From an uncultured bacterium (GTDB lineage: Bacteria; Bacillota; Clostridia; Lachnospirales; Lachnospiraceae): a DNA stretch of 64,000 nt. A model generated the notes under the pieces. It worked only from the letters and a program-made list of their open reading frames with translations, was not told the origin of the DNA and did not search any database. Position numbers and translations under genes: made by a program. The stretch's first letter is position 1. Each line of letters opens with the position of its first letter. Below are positions 18,249-26,825 of the stretch, piece after piece. The stretch lies in the NCBI GenBank assembly GCA_947383005.1, contig CANDBT010000003.1, positions 104,549-168,548 on the forward strand, read 5' to 3'.

Positions 18249-19319
18249 ATGATGAAGAAAATCTTGGTGGGCGGAGCTGGCGGAGCACCATCAGAAGGGG
18301 TGATCCGGTCTCTGCAACGCAGCCCTGAGAATGAAGAAATAATTGGTATGGGGGCTGTCCCGTTTGATTTGGTTCTGTCTCATGCGAAAAAAAAATACAT
18401 CGTTCCTTATGCAAATGATCCTAAATACCGAGATGAGTTATTAAAAATTTTGCAGGCGGAAAAACCAGATTTGATTCATTTTCAAAATGATATGGAGGTT
18501 TATTATGCCTCTTTGTTACGTGATGATATCATGAGTGTTGGGACCAAAGTATTTATGCCCGAACACAGTGTAATCGAGACATGTGTGAGCAAATGGAGGT
18601 CATGGCAAGCTTTTAAAAAGGCTGGTTTGACAGTACCGGAAAATTTTTACATTGTAGATGAAGGATCACTAAAGAAGGCGTTTCGTGAATTAGGTGATCA
18701 AGAGGGAAGAATATGGCTAAGAGCAGAATCCATGGGTGGTGGAGGTATAGGTTCTATACCTACAAATGACTTTGCAATGGCCAAAGCATGGATTGAGCGC
18801 TATAATGGATGGGGGAATTTTATAGCCGCAGAAATGCTTGGAAGCCAGACGGTGACATTTTTATCGATTTGGTATGAGGGGGAACTGGTTGTGGGACAGA
18901 CCAGAAAAAGAACCGGTTGGATACATGGAAACCGTTCTGTGTCAGGAGTGACAGGTGTTACCAAAGTAGGGACAACCTATAGTGATGATGAAGTCACCCG
19001 AATTGCTCTTAAGGCTGTCATGGCGGTAGATGGTAAACCGCATGGTATTTTTGGCGTGGATATGGCTTATGATAAAAACGGTGTTCCTAACCCTACAGAG
19101 ATCAACATTTCCAGATTTTTCACTACTGTTTTGTTTTTTACAGAAGCAGGATTAAATATGCCCGTTATTTTTAAAGATTTGGCTTTGTATGGGAAGAAAC
19201 CTGTCTTGGATAAGATAATCAACCCTTTGCCGGATGGGCTGGTCTGGCTGCGGGGCATGGATATTGAACCTATGTTATCTACTGTAGAGAGGGTAATGAA
19301 AGGAGTGATTCAATTGTGA
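18249..19319 (+). CDS. ATP-grasp domain protein (CarB-like), putative sugar-modifying ligase
   Basis: This gene encodes 356 residues. The N-terminal pre-ATP-grasp fold is MKKILVGGAGGAPSEGVIRSL. The ATP-binding loop region is WLRAESMGGGGIGSIPT and the metal-ligand strand is FGVDMAYDKN followed by PTEINISRF. ATP-grasp enzymes couple ATP cleavage to carboxylate-amine ligation. Placed directly after an amino-sugar aminotransferase, it could attach an amino acid or other carboxylate to the new amine; that is inference. Its start follows AGGAGGG, and its end overlaps the next gene by four bases. The closest functional family is not certain. Confidence 0.7.
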   Translation: MMKKILVGGAGGAPSEGVIRSLQRSPENEEIIGMGAVPFDLVLSHAKKKYIVPYANDPKYRDELLKILQAEKPDLIHFQNDMEVYYASLLRDDIMSVGTKVFMPEHSVIETCVSKWRSWQAFKKAGLTVPENFYIVDEGSLKKAFRELGDQEGRIWLRAESMGGGGIGSIPTNDFAMAKAWIERYNGWGNFIAAEMLGSQTVTFLSIWYEGELVVGQTRKRTGWIHGNRSVSGVTGVTKVGTTYSDDEVTRIALKAVMAVDGKPHGIFGVDMAYDKNGVPNPTEINISRFFTTVLFFTEAGLNMPVIFKDLALYGKKPVLDKIINPLPDGLVWLRGMDIEPMLSTVERVMKGVIQL

Positions 19320-20212
19320 AGATATTGATTACTGGCGCGACAGGATTTATTGGGAGTGTGGTTGCGGCAAAACTAAGAGGTAAGTATGGTTATGAAAATA
19401 TCATTGCATTGTCGTCGCGTAATATAGAAACTGTTTCTGTAATCCCTTCTCTTGGATATGGATTTGATGATACTTATTTGGTAGATAATGGATGTTCGGA
19501 TGTAGAGGTGTTGTTTCATATAGGAGCTTTTACACCAAAAGCAGCATCTGATGTGGATGATCTTACGCTGACTACAGGAAATATTATGGCGACTCAAAAA
19601 ATTCTGATGTCGAAGCTGCCTGGATTAAAGCGTATCATTTTTGTTAGTACATTGGATGTCTATGCCCATTGCTCTGGGATTTTGTCAGAATCCAGTTTGA
19701 CAGTGCCTTCAACATTATATGGATGGTCGAAGTTATACTGTGAACAGATGATTATGAAACATTGCAAAGAAAATGATTTGTCTTATGAAATTCTTCGTTT
19801 AGGGCATGTATATGGGGAAGGAGAAGAGGTCTATCGTAAAGTTATGCCTGTCATGGTTAGAAATGCTATTGAAGGCCAGGACTTAAAAATTTATGGAGAC
19901 GGAAATGCAATTCGTTCATTTATTTATATCGATGATGTGGCAAAAGCGATTGTAAATGCCATTGATGTGGAGAATTCTGAGATTATTAATGTGGCTGGCG
20001 ATGAGATGGTGACGATTCGGCAACTTGCAGAATTGATTTGCACATATGAAAAAAAGCAGATTCAGATTATTCATGTAAGGTCATCAGCGCCAAATATCAA
20101 TTATATATTTGATAATACAAAAATGAAGAATTTGTTGCTTAGGGATTTGACCCCGCTGCAGATAGGGCTGAAACGGGAATATGAATATATGCAGGAGAAA
20201 TTGAAGAGTTGA
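19316..20212 (+). CDS. NAD-dependent epimerase/dehydratase (extended SDR)
   Basis: This gene encodes 298 residues from a GTG start that overlaps the previous stop (GTGA). The Rossmann motif ITGATGFIGS lies at residues 5-14, the catalytic triad is S111/T112, Y135 and K139 (YGWSK), and RSFIYIDDVAKAI is the typical C-terminal substrate loop of sugar-nucleotide enzymes. It acts on a nucleotide sugar as an epimerase, dehydratase or reductase. Being translationally coupled to the ATP-grasp and HAD genes, it most likely serves the same precursor pathway. Confidence 0.82.
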   Translation: MKILITGATGFIGSVVAAKLRGKYGYENIIALSSRNIETVSVIPSLGYGFDDTYLVDNGCSDVEVLFHIGAFTPKAASDVDDLTLTTGNIMATQKILMSKLPGLKRIIFVSTLDVYAHCSGILSESSLTVPSTLYGWSKLYCEQMIMKHCKENDLSYEILRLGHVYGEGEEVYRKVMPVMVRNAIEGQDLKIYGDGNAIRSFIYIDDVAKAIVNAIDVENSEIINVAGDEMVTIRQLAELICTYEKKQIQIIHVRSSAPNINYIFDNTKMKNLLLRDLTPLQIGLKREYEYMQEKLKS

Positions 20213-20829
20213 ATATCATATTTGATTTGGATGGAACATTGATAGATTCTTCGGAGAGGATGTATCGGCTGTTTTGTGATTTGATTCCTTCCTGTGGATT
20301 AACGAAAGATGAGTATTGGGGTTATAAAAGAAATAAGGCTAACCATAAAAAATTGATCGAGATACTTTATCCTGAAATAAAATTTGAAGAGTTTCAGAAA
20401 ATATGGTTTTTAAGAATTGAGGAAAAACGATATCTTGAGATGGATTGTTTATACAAAGATACACAGGAAGTACTCGATAATTTATGCCAAAGCCATAAAA
20501 TTTTCTTATTAACAGCCAGACAGTTAAAGTATAATCTGCTATGGGAATTGGACAAATTAGGTCTTGGCGGGTATTTTGAGGATATTTTTGTTACAGAAGG
20601 GAAAAGAGGAAAGGATGATGTCCTGGATGAAAAATTCAGATATTTGCCTTTGCTAGCGGGAAATGCGAATTTTTTTGTTAGTGATATGGGAGAAGATATC
20701 TTGCTTGGGAAAAAAATGGGATGTAGGACAGTAGGAATAACGCATGGTTTTATGAGTGGCAAAAGGCTCCAAAAGTATGAGCCAGATTACTTGATTGGAG
20801 AGTTGAGTGAGTTATTGCTACTCATGTAG
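20209..20829 (+). CDS. HAD-superfamily hydrolase
   Basis: This gene encodes 206 residues from a TTG start overlapping the previous stop (TTGA); the protein must begin MNIIFDLDGTL to include the catalytic D6xD8. Motif II is LLTARQ, the motif III lysine lies in GKRGKDDV, and motif IV is VSDMGEDI. The cap is short and helical (C1 type). It probably dephosphorylates a sugar phosphate or similar intermediate of the adjacent pathway. It is the last of five tightly packed genes. The exact substrate is unknown. Confidence 0.8.
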   Translation: MNIIFDLDGTLIDSSERMYRLFCDLIPSCGLTKDEYWGYKRNKANHKKLIEILYPEIKFEEFQKIWFLRIEEKRYLEMDCLYKDTQEVLDNLCQSHKIFLLTARQLKYNLLWELDKLGLGGYFEDIFVTEGKRGKDDVLDEKFRYLPLLAGNANFFVSDMGEDILLGKKMGCRTVGITHGFMSGKRLQKYEPDYLIGELSELLLLM

Positions 20830-20912
20830 AAGAAGGAAACTGCGTCCTAATGGAAGAAAGGCCATCCCGGCAGGATAAAAAGACATATAAAGATGTATGG
20901 GAGCGATTATCT

Positions 20913-21794
20913 TTGAAAATTCAATTTTTAAACGGCGGCTTGGCCAATCAAGCTTTTCAATATATTTTTGCCAGATATTATGAATTATCCCATCCAGGGG
21001 ATAAAATGTTCATGGATGATACATATTTTTCCATCTATACCGTGCATAACGGATATGAGCTGGAAAAGGTGTTTGGTATCCGGCCTCATATGTTAAGCGA
21101 ATGCTTTGACAAACAAGTATGGGGCTTTATTTTGGAAGAAAAAAAGGGGAAAAAGTGTCCCGCAGATTTTCCATGAAAACCAGGTGGATATACAAATGAT
21201 ATCAGAGACGGGGAATTATGGCCAATTCAACCCGTTTGACGGGCAGGTGTTTTCTATTCCCAGTAATGGATATTATCCAGAGATTTTGGAGGCGCCAGGG
21301 AATATATATTATCATGGATACTGGATCAATAAAGACTGGTTTGGAAAATATGCGGAGATTTTCCGGCAGGAATTTTGTTTCCCGGAAATTACGGAGGAGA
21401 GAAATTTCCGTTACCAAGAACAAATTACGACTTCCCATTCGGTTTCCATCCATGTCCGGCGGGGGGATTATGTGACGCTGAAATGGGAACTGGATATGGA
21501 AACATATCGAAGCGGAACAGAGTTTTTTATGAAGCAAGTGCCGGGAGAGTGGCATCTATTTGTATTTCGGATGATATTGCCTGGTGCCGGGAGCATGAGC
21601 AGCAACTGGGATTTCTTGGTTTTTCGGAGGTCACTTATGTGGAAGGGAATGTATGTGGGGAAAACTACCGGGATTTACAGTTGATGAGTATGTGTGAAGC
21701 GATGATCTTGTCAAATAGCGCATTCAGCTATTTGGCGGCTTTGCTGAATCCCGGAAGAATATATACCCTGAACCTGAGCGATAGGATGTTGTAA
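20913..21794 (+). pseudogene. GT11 alpha-1,2-fucosyltransferase, two frameshifts and truncated end
   Basis: The likely start is TTG 20913 (LKIQFLNGGLANQAFQYIF) behind GGGAG; the ATG at 20850 is an alternative. GT11 motif HVRRGDYV is intact near 21450. The frame breaks twice. A +1 shift occurs in the A/G runs near 21140-21155, and a -1 shift near 21565-21575, where VF-SDDIAWC should be continuous. Both lie in homopolymers and together restore the frame, so either genuine mutation or assembly error is possible. The C-terminus after LLNPGRIYTLN also stops short of the usual family end, just where the opposite-strand decarboxylase remnant begins. Confidence 0.75.
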
Positions 21795-22190
21795 ATGGGA
21801 AAAGCATATATCCATATCCTCAAGTAATTTTACCGTCACGGCTCCTTGATAAATATGCTGCGGTTCATCGTGGACTCCCGGCTCTCCGCGCCATCCGATG
21901 ATAAAAATAACCGGGATTGCGTAGACCTGGCTGTTTAAAAGAGAGGCAGACGGGTTGATGATATTGCCTTCGCCGCTGTTTTGCAAATAAACGACCGGGA
22001 TTTTTCCGGTTGCCAGATGATAGCCTGCGGCAAGAGCCGCACAACAGCCTTCGTTTGCGCCGATGATATGGTGGGCAGGGTCAGTCCCATAAGTACGGAT
22101 TAAGTAGTCACAAAGGGCTTTAAGCTGGGAATCCGGCACTCCGGTATAGAATTCAGAGCCGATAATCTCCAAAAAATTTTCGACTTTCAT
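21711..22190 (-). pseudogene. Truncated phosphonopyruvate decarboxylase (N-terminal third)
   Basis: The first 130 residues read as the TPP-binding N-terminal domain of phosphonopyruvate decarboxylase: FYTGVPDSQLKALCDYL, ANEGCCAALAAGYHLATG, VYLQNSGEGNIINP and GWRGEPGVHDEPQH. The enzyme normally has about 375 residues. After DMDI (near 21805) the frame continues into unrelated sequence antisense to the GT11 remnant and stops. The pyrophosphate-binding half is absent, so it cannot be active. A deletion joining the 3' ends of two convergent genes explains both truncations. The family makes phosphonoacetaldehyde for aminoethylphosphonate decoration of glycans. Confidence 0.75.
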
Positions 22191-22224
22191 AGTTTGTTAT
22201 TCCTTTTGATAGGTTTAAGGCGTA

Positions 22225-22700
22225 TTAGATATTTTTATTGGCTTTTGCCCATGTCTCATAACCGGTTCTTTCGTCTTTAGAGAACCCAAGTACGTCCATT
22301 GCTTCGGTTAATGGCATAATCGCTTTTTGCATCAGATTTTGCAGGGACAGATACCGTCCTTCCTCGCGTCCTTCCTCGCGTCCTTCTTCGCGTCCTTCCT
22401 CGCGTCCTTCTTCTTTGATTGTTTTTACAAAGGCTTCTTCATTGAATTCCGTAAGCAGCATCATGTTCACCTCCGCTCTCTTTTTTAACAGGTACTCTTT
22501 CAAATAGCCTTCTTGGATACAGCGCCCCACGGACCTGCCTACCGCATCCGGTAAATTCAGCCCCTGTCCCTGGTACTCGCGTACATACCCTACCAGCACG
22601 GCATAGCCTTTTAAGGGAGGGCATTTGCCCAGTATCTCCGGGTTATGCCCTACATTGATATTTACGATGATGAAAAATAGTAACCGTTCAGACGGGTATC
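22225..22700 (-). pseudogene. Rpn-family (PD-(D/E)XK, YhgA-like) nuclease remnant, C-terminal part
   Basis: The readable portion begins near 22700 (RLLFFIIVNINVGHNPEIL), continues GKCPPLKGYAVLVGYVREY, and ends with a tract of GREE repeats and the family's closing helix LGFSKDERTGYETW. The usual N-terminal nuclease core of about 200 residues is missing; upstream is hairpin sequence. Rpn proteins are recombination-promoting nucleases, often mobile and multicopy in Clostridia. The GREE tract (about 22360-22410) is built from near-perfect 12-base repeats and is prone to length change. There is no evidence of an intact start. Confidence 0.65.
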
Positions 22701-22811
22701 TTCTTGCCCGTCTACGTCGGACAAGAAGCTGGGATGTCCATCCGATGTGGAATTTAATATGAATTTTAGCTTACAAGCAAGCTTGATGCCCAAAATTCAT
22801 GTTAAATTTCC
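22690..22811. repeat. Cluster of inverted repeats between Rpn remnant and licD
   Basis: Two hairpins are visible. AGACGGG (22690-22696) pairs with CCCGTCT (22707-22713). A 19-bp arm GGAATTTAATATGAATTTT (22749-22767) pairs with its near-perfect complement at 22792-22811. The loop of the larger one contains a second short palindrome around AAGCTT. There is no T-run for a classical terminator. The element may be a small mobile remnant left where the Rpn gene was cut. Confidence 0.6.
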
Positions 22812-22825
22812 CGCCGTCTGATCGG

Positions 22826-23722
22826 TTACGTAAAATATTCCTTATAGGGGATGTCCGGTTCAAAAACAATATTTTCGTGGGCGGTACCTCCTGGTACAAA
22901 CTCATGATAGTTGCCATAACACTGGGTTAAAATTTTATCATATTCAGCCGGGGCAGGAATATGTAAATGTTCAAATGATAAATAGACGGTATTTTGAAAA
23001 TATTCTTTCTTTACACTTCGGTAGGGAAAGTTTTCGGGAAAAAGTTCGGATAAAATATAGTTTACATTGGGCATCTGATCCAAATAAGAGAGATTCAGGG
23101 CTTCGAATATTTTGAATTTCTGTTTGCAATCCTTTTTTAAATAATCGATTAGGAATTCCGTGCTTAAGTATAATGGAGTCCCGCTTTCCAGAGCTGTCAG
23201 GACGGCTTCCGGATTGGTAATGGCGGTCCAAAGCAGATTTCGTATTTGGGCGATTGCAGAAGAGGAGGGGGTAGGAGCGCCATTGTCCCCGACACTGTCC
23301 AGAGGGAAAATATCAATAAATATTCCCTGATGGAAAGAAGCGCCCAAATGGCGGAACTGCGGTTCGACAGCGGTAGTCCGGCTGTCCCGTATTTTTGACA
23401 GAGGCCACAGGACCTGGTCCGTATAAGTGTTTTGGAAAAAGTAAGGTTCCGCAAATTCTTCGGGTGCGATAATTTGAAATTTTTCATAGTCATCCCGAAA
23501 CATCACCACATCGATGTCGTCATCCCAAGGGATAAATCCCTGATGGCGTACGGCTCCTAAAAGGGTGCCATAGAAGGCATAGTAGGAAAGATGGTGTTTT
23601 TGACATACCTCGTCCAGTTTTTCCAGCATCTGAAGCTCGGCGGCCCAGACTTTTTTTCTCTTTTCCGTTACCAGAAAGCCAGAACGTATTTCTTCATGAA
23701 AAAAGGATGCTTCTATAGCCAT
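22826..23722 (-). CDS. LicD family phosphotransferase
   Basis: The start at 23722 (MAIEASFFHEEIRSGF) is chosen because GAGAGG lies 7 bases upstream; the longer frame adds five residues without a better site. At 298 residues it has the LicD nucleotidyltransferase-fold signature: YYAFYGTLLGAVRHQGF then IPWDDDIDVVMFRDDY, whose acidic cluster binds metal. LicD proteins transfer phosphocholine or other phospho-substituents onto surface glycans. It is intact, unlike its neighbours, and belongs functionally with the glycan locus. The substituent is not known. Confidence 0.88.
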   Translation of the reverse strand: MAIEASFFHEEIRSGFLVTEKRKKVWAAELQMLEKLDEVCQKHHLSYYAFYGTLLGAVRHQGFIPWDDDIDVVMFRDDYEKFQIIAPEEFAEPYFFQNTYTDQVLWPLSKIRDSRTTAVEPQFRHLGASFHQGIFIDIFPLDSVGDNGAPTPSSSAIAQIRNLLWTAITNPEAVLTALESGTPLYLSTEFLIDYLKKDCKQKFKIFEALNLSYLDQMPNVNYILSELFPENFPYRSVKKEYFQNTVYLSFEHLHIPAPAEYDKILTQCYGNYHEFVPGGTAHENIVFEPDIPYKEYFT

Positions 23723-23746
23723 GATTTTACCTCTCAACTAAATAAT

Positions 23747-24775
23747 TTATTCCCCCATAGATACTGCCCAGAGAGGCCCGCCGCTGTCATAACTCTCTTT
23801 CAATTCGTCTAAAAGCTGCTGCAGGCTCCATTCTTTGGTACAGTTTTCATAGTTCGCCGGATCGGCAATATAGACATTTCCATTATCGCAAAGTTGGGCG
23901 ATAATGATAAAATGGCCATTGTCTGTCAGGGCGCCGCGCCCCATAAGAGCCACGAGGATATGATTGGTACGTAAAAGTTCGGAAGTATTTTCCACAGTTC
24001 GGTCGGTGACGCTTTCCACTTTCAGCCCGAAAGCGGACAAACTGTCAGGAATCAGGCAATGATAAGAACCGCTGTGGGAGGCATAACAGCCATTGGCAGC
24101 GGCCCAGTCAGCCATCTCTACCGGAGAAACGCTGCTGGGGGAAAAGCTGTTGACAATCATAGCGACACAGACCGGTCCGCAGCCATAACGGCTGATCGGA
24201 TCGGCGCCGCCGTAAAGATAGTTTTTCCAGCGGATATCTCCCTGGTTGTAATACAATAACGGGCCGAGGCTGGTATCCAGCATACAGACATAAAAAGAGC
24301 CATCCTGAGGGGAGAAAACCGGTTCCGATGTAAAATCGGAGATTTTGCCTTGGGTTGTAGTGCGGTTAATATAGGGGACAGATTCTTCGGTTTCCAATAA
24401 GGCTGCTTCCTTTGCATCCTGGCTGCCGGCTTTTTGGCGGAATGTCGTAATTTGTGCTATAACGGCAGATTGGGCTTTTCGGGCGGCAGAGGAAATGTCT
24501 TCCAATCCAAACGGCCGGAAATAGGCAAATAAGCTGGCAAAAATGGCGATAGTCATTAGCAGGATTCCTCCGGTTATTATCTTTTCTAAGTAATTGCCGG
24601 AAAGATTTTGCTGTCGGTGCGGCTGCTGCCGGGACAGGGATCTGGCCTGCCGGGTTTGCCTGGGTTGGCTGGTTTGGCGTATTTGCTGTGTCTGTTTTGT
24701 TTGCCGGGATGTTTTGATTTGCTTCATTTGTTCTCTGCTCCATATGAGATGGCGCTCTGCCGTCTGAACTGTCAT
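23747..24775 (-). CDS. Membrane-anchored C39-like cysteine peptidase
   Basis: This gene encodes 342 residues. A basic, Q/R/T-rich N-terminal tail (about 17-56) precedes one membrane segment (about 68-87), so the catalytic domain faces outward. The peptidase domain (about 170-340) has WKNYLYGG, catalytic C199 in YGCGPVCVAM, H288 in GHFIIIAQ and D305 in ADPAN, the C39/papain-like triad. The start is uncertain: ATG 24775 lacks a clear ribosome site and M17 is an alternative. It lies downstream of the che terminator, so it is a separate unit. Its substrate is unknown; bacteriocin processing is not indicated because no ABC transporter is fused or adjacent. Confidence 0.78.
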   Translation of the reverse strand: MTVQTAERHLIWSREQMKQIKTSRQTKQTQQIRQTSQPRQTRQARSLSRQQPHRQQNLSGNYLEKIITGGILLMTIAIFASLFAYFRPFGLEDISSAARKAQSAVIAQITTFRQKAGSQDAKEAALLETEESVPYINRTTTQGKISDFTSEPVFSPQDGSFYVCMLDTSLGPLLYYNQGDIRWKNYLYGGADPISRYGCGPVCVAMIVNSFSPSSVSPVEMADWAAANGCYASHSGSYHCLIPDSLSAFGLKVESVTDRTVENTSELLRTNHILVALMGRGALTDNGHFIIIAQLCDNGNVYIADPANYENCTKEWSLQQLLDELKESYDSGGPLWAVSMGE

Positions 24776-24790
24776 GCCGAATCAATAAGG

Positions 24791-24823
24791 TAAAAAAAAC
24801 CGCAGACAAAGAATTGGCTGCGG
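24791..24823 (-). terminator. Rho-independent terminator after cheB
   Basis: Reading the minus strand, CCGCAG (24823-24818) pairs with CTGCGG (24805-24800) and is followed by eight T residues. It sits about 30 bases after the cheB stop and should end the cheA-cheW-cheR-cheB transcript. Confidence 0.8.
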
Positions 24824-24853
24824 ATGATAAGTTCAGTGCCGAAGGTTCCTGGA

Positions 24854-25918
24854 TTACTGTTGCGCTTTCATGAGCTGGGACATCACTACCTGCGGGATAG
24901 AACTTAAGGCCGATTGTTGGCAGACAGCGCCAAGCTTATAGGCTTCCATCGGCATACCGTAAACTACGCAGGTTTCCCGATCCTGACCGATCGTATAGGC
25001 GCCGGCCCTTCGCATTCTGAGCATTCCGAGAGCGCCGTCTGCTCCCATGCCGGTGAGGATGACACCAATGGCGCGATTTTTGACACTGGAAGCCACGGAA
25101 GTGAAAAGAACGTCTACCGAAGGCTTATGACCGCTTACTTTAGCTTCGTCTGTACAAGTTACCGAGTAGCCGGAACCTAAACGGACTACTCTCATCTGCA
25201 AGCCTCCGGGGGCTAAGAGCACCAGGCCGGGCCGGACCTTATCGCCATGTGAAGCTTCCTTTACTTCCAGTTTACAGAGGCGGTTCAGCCGCTCGGCATA
25301 CATGGAAGTGAAACCGGCTGGCATATGCTGTGTAATGACGATTCCTGGCATTTTTGCCGGAAATTGGCGGACTACCTCCAAAATAGCTTCGGTGCCCCCG
25401 GTGGAAGCGCCAATGGCAACCAAATCTATACCGGATTTGATGTTTATCGGTATTTTGGCAAATTGCGCGGCAGAAGAATTCAAGGGAGCAGCGGCGCCTG
25501 CGGCAGAGGAAGAGGAAAGGCGGACATGAGCATTGGCCCCGATAGACAGTTTTGCTTTAAGGGTAGCCAGAAATGCCGCTTTTCCATTGCTGGCTTCCAT
25601 ATCGGGTTTATGGACAAAATCAATAGCGCCGGCTGCTAAAGCGTCAAAGACCCGTACATTGAGGGAGGATACCAGGATCACGGGAACGGGATGTTGGGGA
25701 AGAACTTCTTTTAAAAAATCCATTCCGCTCATACCTGGCATTTCAATATCCATAGTCATAATATCCGGTTTGAGGAGAGGCAGTTTATTTTTTGCGTCAA
25801 GGGCATTGACAGCATATCCGACAACCTCAAAACGGGGATCTGCTCCAAGGTTCTGTATCAGCCAATTTCGAAACAGAATAGAGTCATCGACAACCATCAG
25901 GCGGATTTTCTGTGCCAT
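24854..25918 (-). CDS. cheB: Chemotaxis response regulator protein-glutamate methylesterase CheB
   Basis: CheB removes methyl groups from chemoreceptor glutamates (and deamidates glutamine) in adaptation. At 354 residues it is normal length. The receiver domain (1-120) has the acidic pair DD11-12 and phosphoacceptor D57 in MDIEMPGMSG. The linker is Ser/Ala-rich. The methylesterase domain (about 155-350) has the catalytic serine in IGASTGGTEAI, histidine in ITQHMPAGFT and aspartate in LTGMGADGALGM. Last gene of the che operon, cytoplasmic, phosphorylated by the CheA encoded upstream. Confidence 0.96.
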   Translation of the reverse strand: MAQKIRLMVVDDSILFRNWLIQNLGADPRFEVVGYAVNALDAKNKLPLLKPDIMTMDIEMPGMSGMDFLKEVLPQHPVPVILVSSLNVRVFDALAAGAIDFVHKPDMEASNGKAAFLATLKAKLSIGANAHVRLSSSSAAGAAAPLNSSAAQFAKIPINIKSGIDLVAIGASTGGTEAILEVVRQFPAKMPGIVITQHMPAGFTSMYAERLNRLCKLEVKEASHGDKVRPGLVLLAPGGLQMRVVRLGSGYSVTCTDEAKVSGHKPSVDVLFTSVASSVKNRAIGVILTGMGADGALGMLRMRRAGAYTIGQDRETCVVYGMPMEAYKLGAVCQQSALSSIPQVVMSQLMKAQQ

Positions 25919-25964
25919 ATGTTAAACCTTCTTTCTACATTCGCGTTTTTTTGAATATAAAGGG

Positions 25965-26786
25965 CTATTTTTTTTCCGATCTCCGGTAAATAGCCGGTTG
26001 AATGTAATCATAAGGACAGGAAGTTTTGCTGACTCCTTCAGAGTGGCCGATAAAGAGATGGCCTCCGGGTACTGTCGCATTGTAAAAACGGCGCACAAGA
26101 GCGTCCTTTGTGTCCTGGTCAAAGTAGATCATTACATTGCGGCAGAAAATCAAGTCAAACTTCTTTTTAAATGTAATCGGGTCCATTAAATTGAAAGTTC
26201 TGAAAATAACATTTTGCTTGATAGCCGTGGAGACAACGTAATTGTCAGGCCCTTTTTTAACAAAATATTTTTGCTTCCATGTGGCCGGCAGAGCAGCCAC
26301 GCTTTCTTCATTGTAAGAAGCCGTAATAGCGGAATTGAGAATTTTCTGGGAGATATCCGTAGCCAATACCCGCGTATCCCACTGAGAAGCCTGTGCGCCG
26401 AAATATTCTTTTAAGTACATGGAAATCGTATATGGCTCCTCTCCGGAAGAGCAGCCGGCGCTCCATATGGAAAGTACTTTGTCCCGGGCATGTTTTTTGG
26501 CCAGATCAGGGAGGATTACATCCCAAAGATATTTAAAATGGGCTTCTTCCCGCAGAAAGTAGGTATAATTTGTTGTAAGCTTATTGAGCATAGCCGTAAC
26601 CATTTCCGGGTCACGGCCGGATAAAATATGCTCTACATAAGAAGAAAAATCTTTAAAGCCCTGAGCGGACAGGGTATTGGATAGACGGCTTACAATTAAC
26701 TGTTTCTTTTTGCTTAAATCGATTCCGTAGTTTTTTTTGATATAATGATAAAGTCGCTGGAAATCGTTATCTGTCAGTGTTAGCAT
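25965..26786 (-). CDS. cheR: Chemotaxis protein methyltransferase CheR
   Basis: CheR methylates receptor glutamates using SAM. ATG 26786 is preferred over the TTG one codon earlier and follows GGGGTGA. At 273 residues, the N-terminal helical domain (1-75) holds LYHYIKKNYGIDL, and the SAM domain follows with LTTNYTYFLRE, IWSAGCSSGEEPYTISM (SAM-binding) and FDLIFCRNVMIYFD. There is no C-terminal pentapeptide-binding extension or TPR. It lies between cheW and cheB, giving the adaptation pair. Confidence 0.96.
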   Translation of the reverse strand: MLTLTDNDFQRLYHYIKKNYGIDLSKKKQLIVSRLSNTLSAQGFKDFSSYVEHILSGRDPEMVTAMLNKLTTNYTYFLREEAHFKYLWDVILPDLAKKHARDKVLSIWSAGCSSGEEPYTISMYLKEYFGAQASQWDTRVLATDISQKILNSAITASYNEESVAALPATWKQKYFVKKGPDNYVVSTAIKQNVIFRTFNLMDPITFKKKFDLIFCRNVMIYFDQDTKDALVRRFYNATVPGGHLFIGHSEGVSKTSCPYDYIQPAIYRRSEKK

Positions 26787-26825
26787 CAAATCACCCCGTT
26801 TTGTTGGTTTATTGCTTTAAATTTC

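Noticed and set aside
23747-24775. Bacteriocin-processing peptidase/transporter interpretation of the C39-like protein
   Set aside because: The peptidase is preceded by a single anchor and lacks ABC transporter domains or a nearby peptide precursor.
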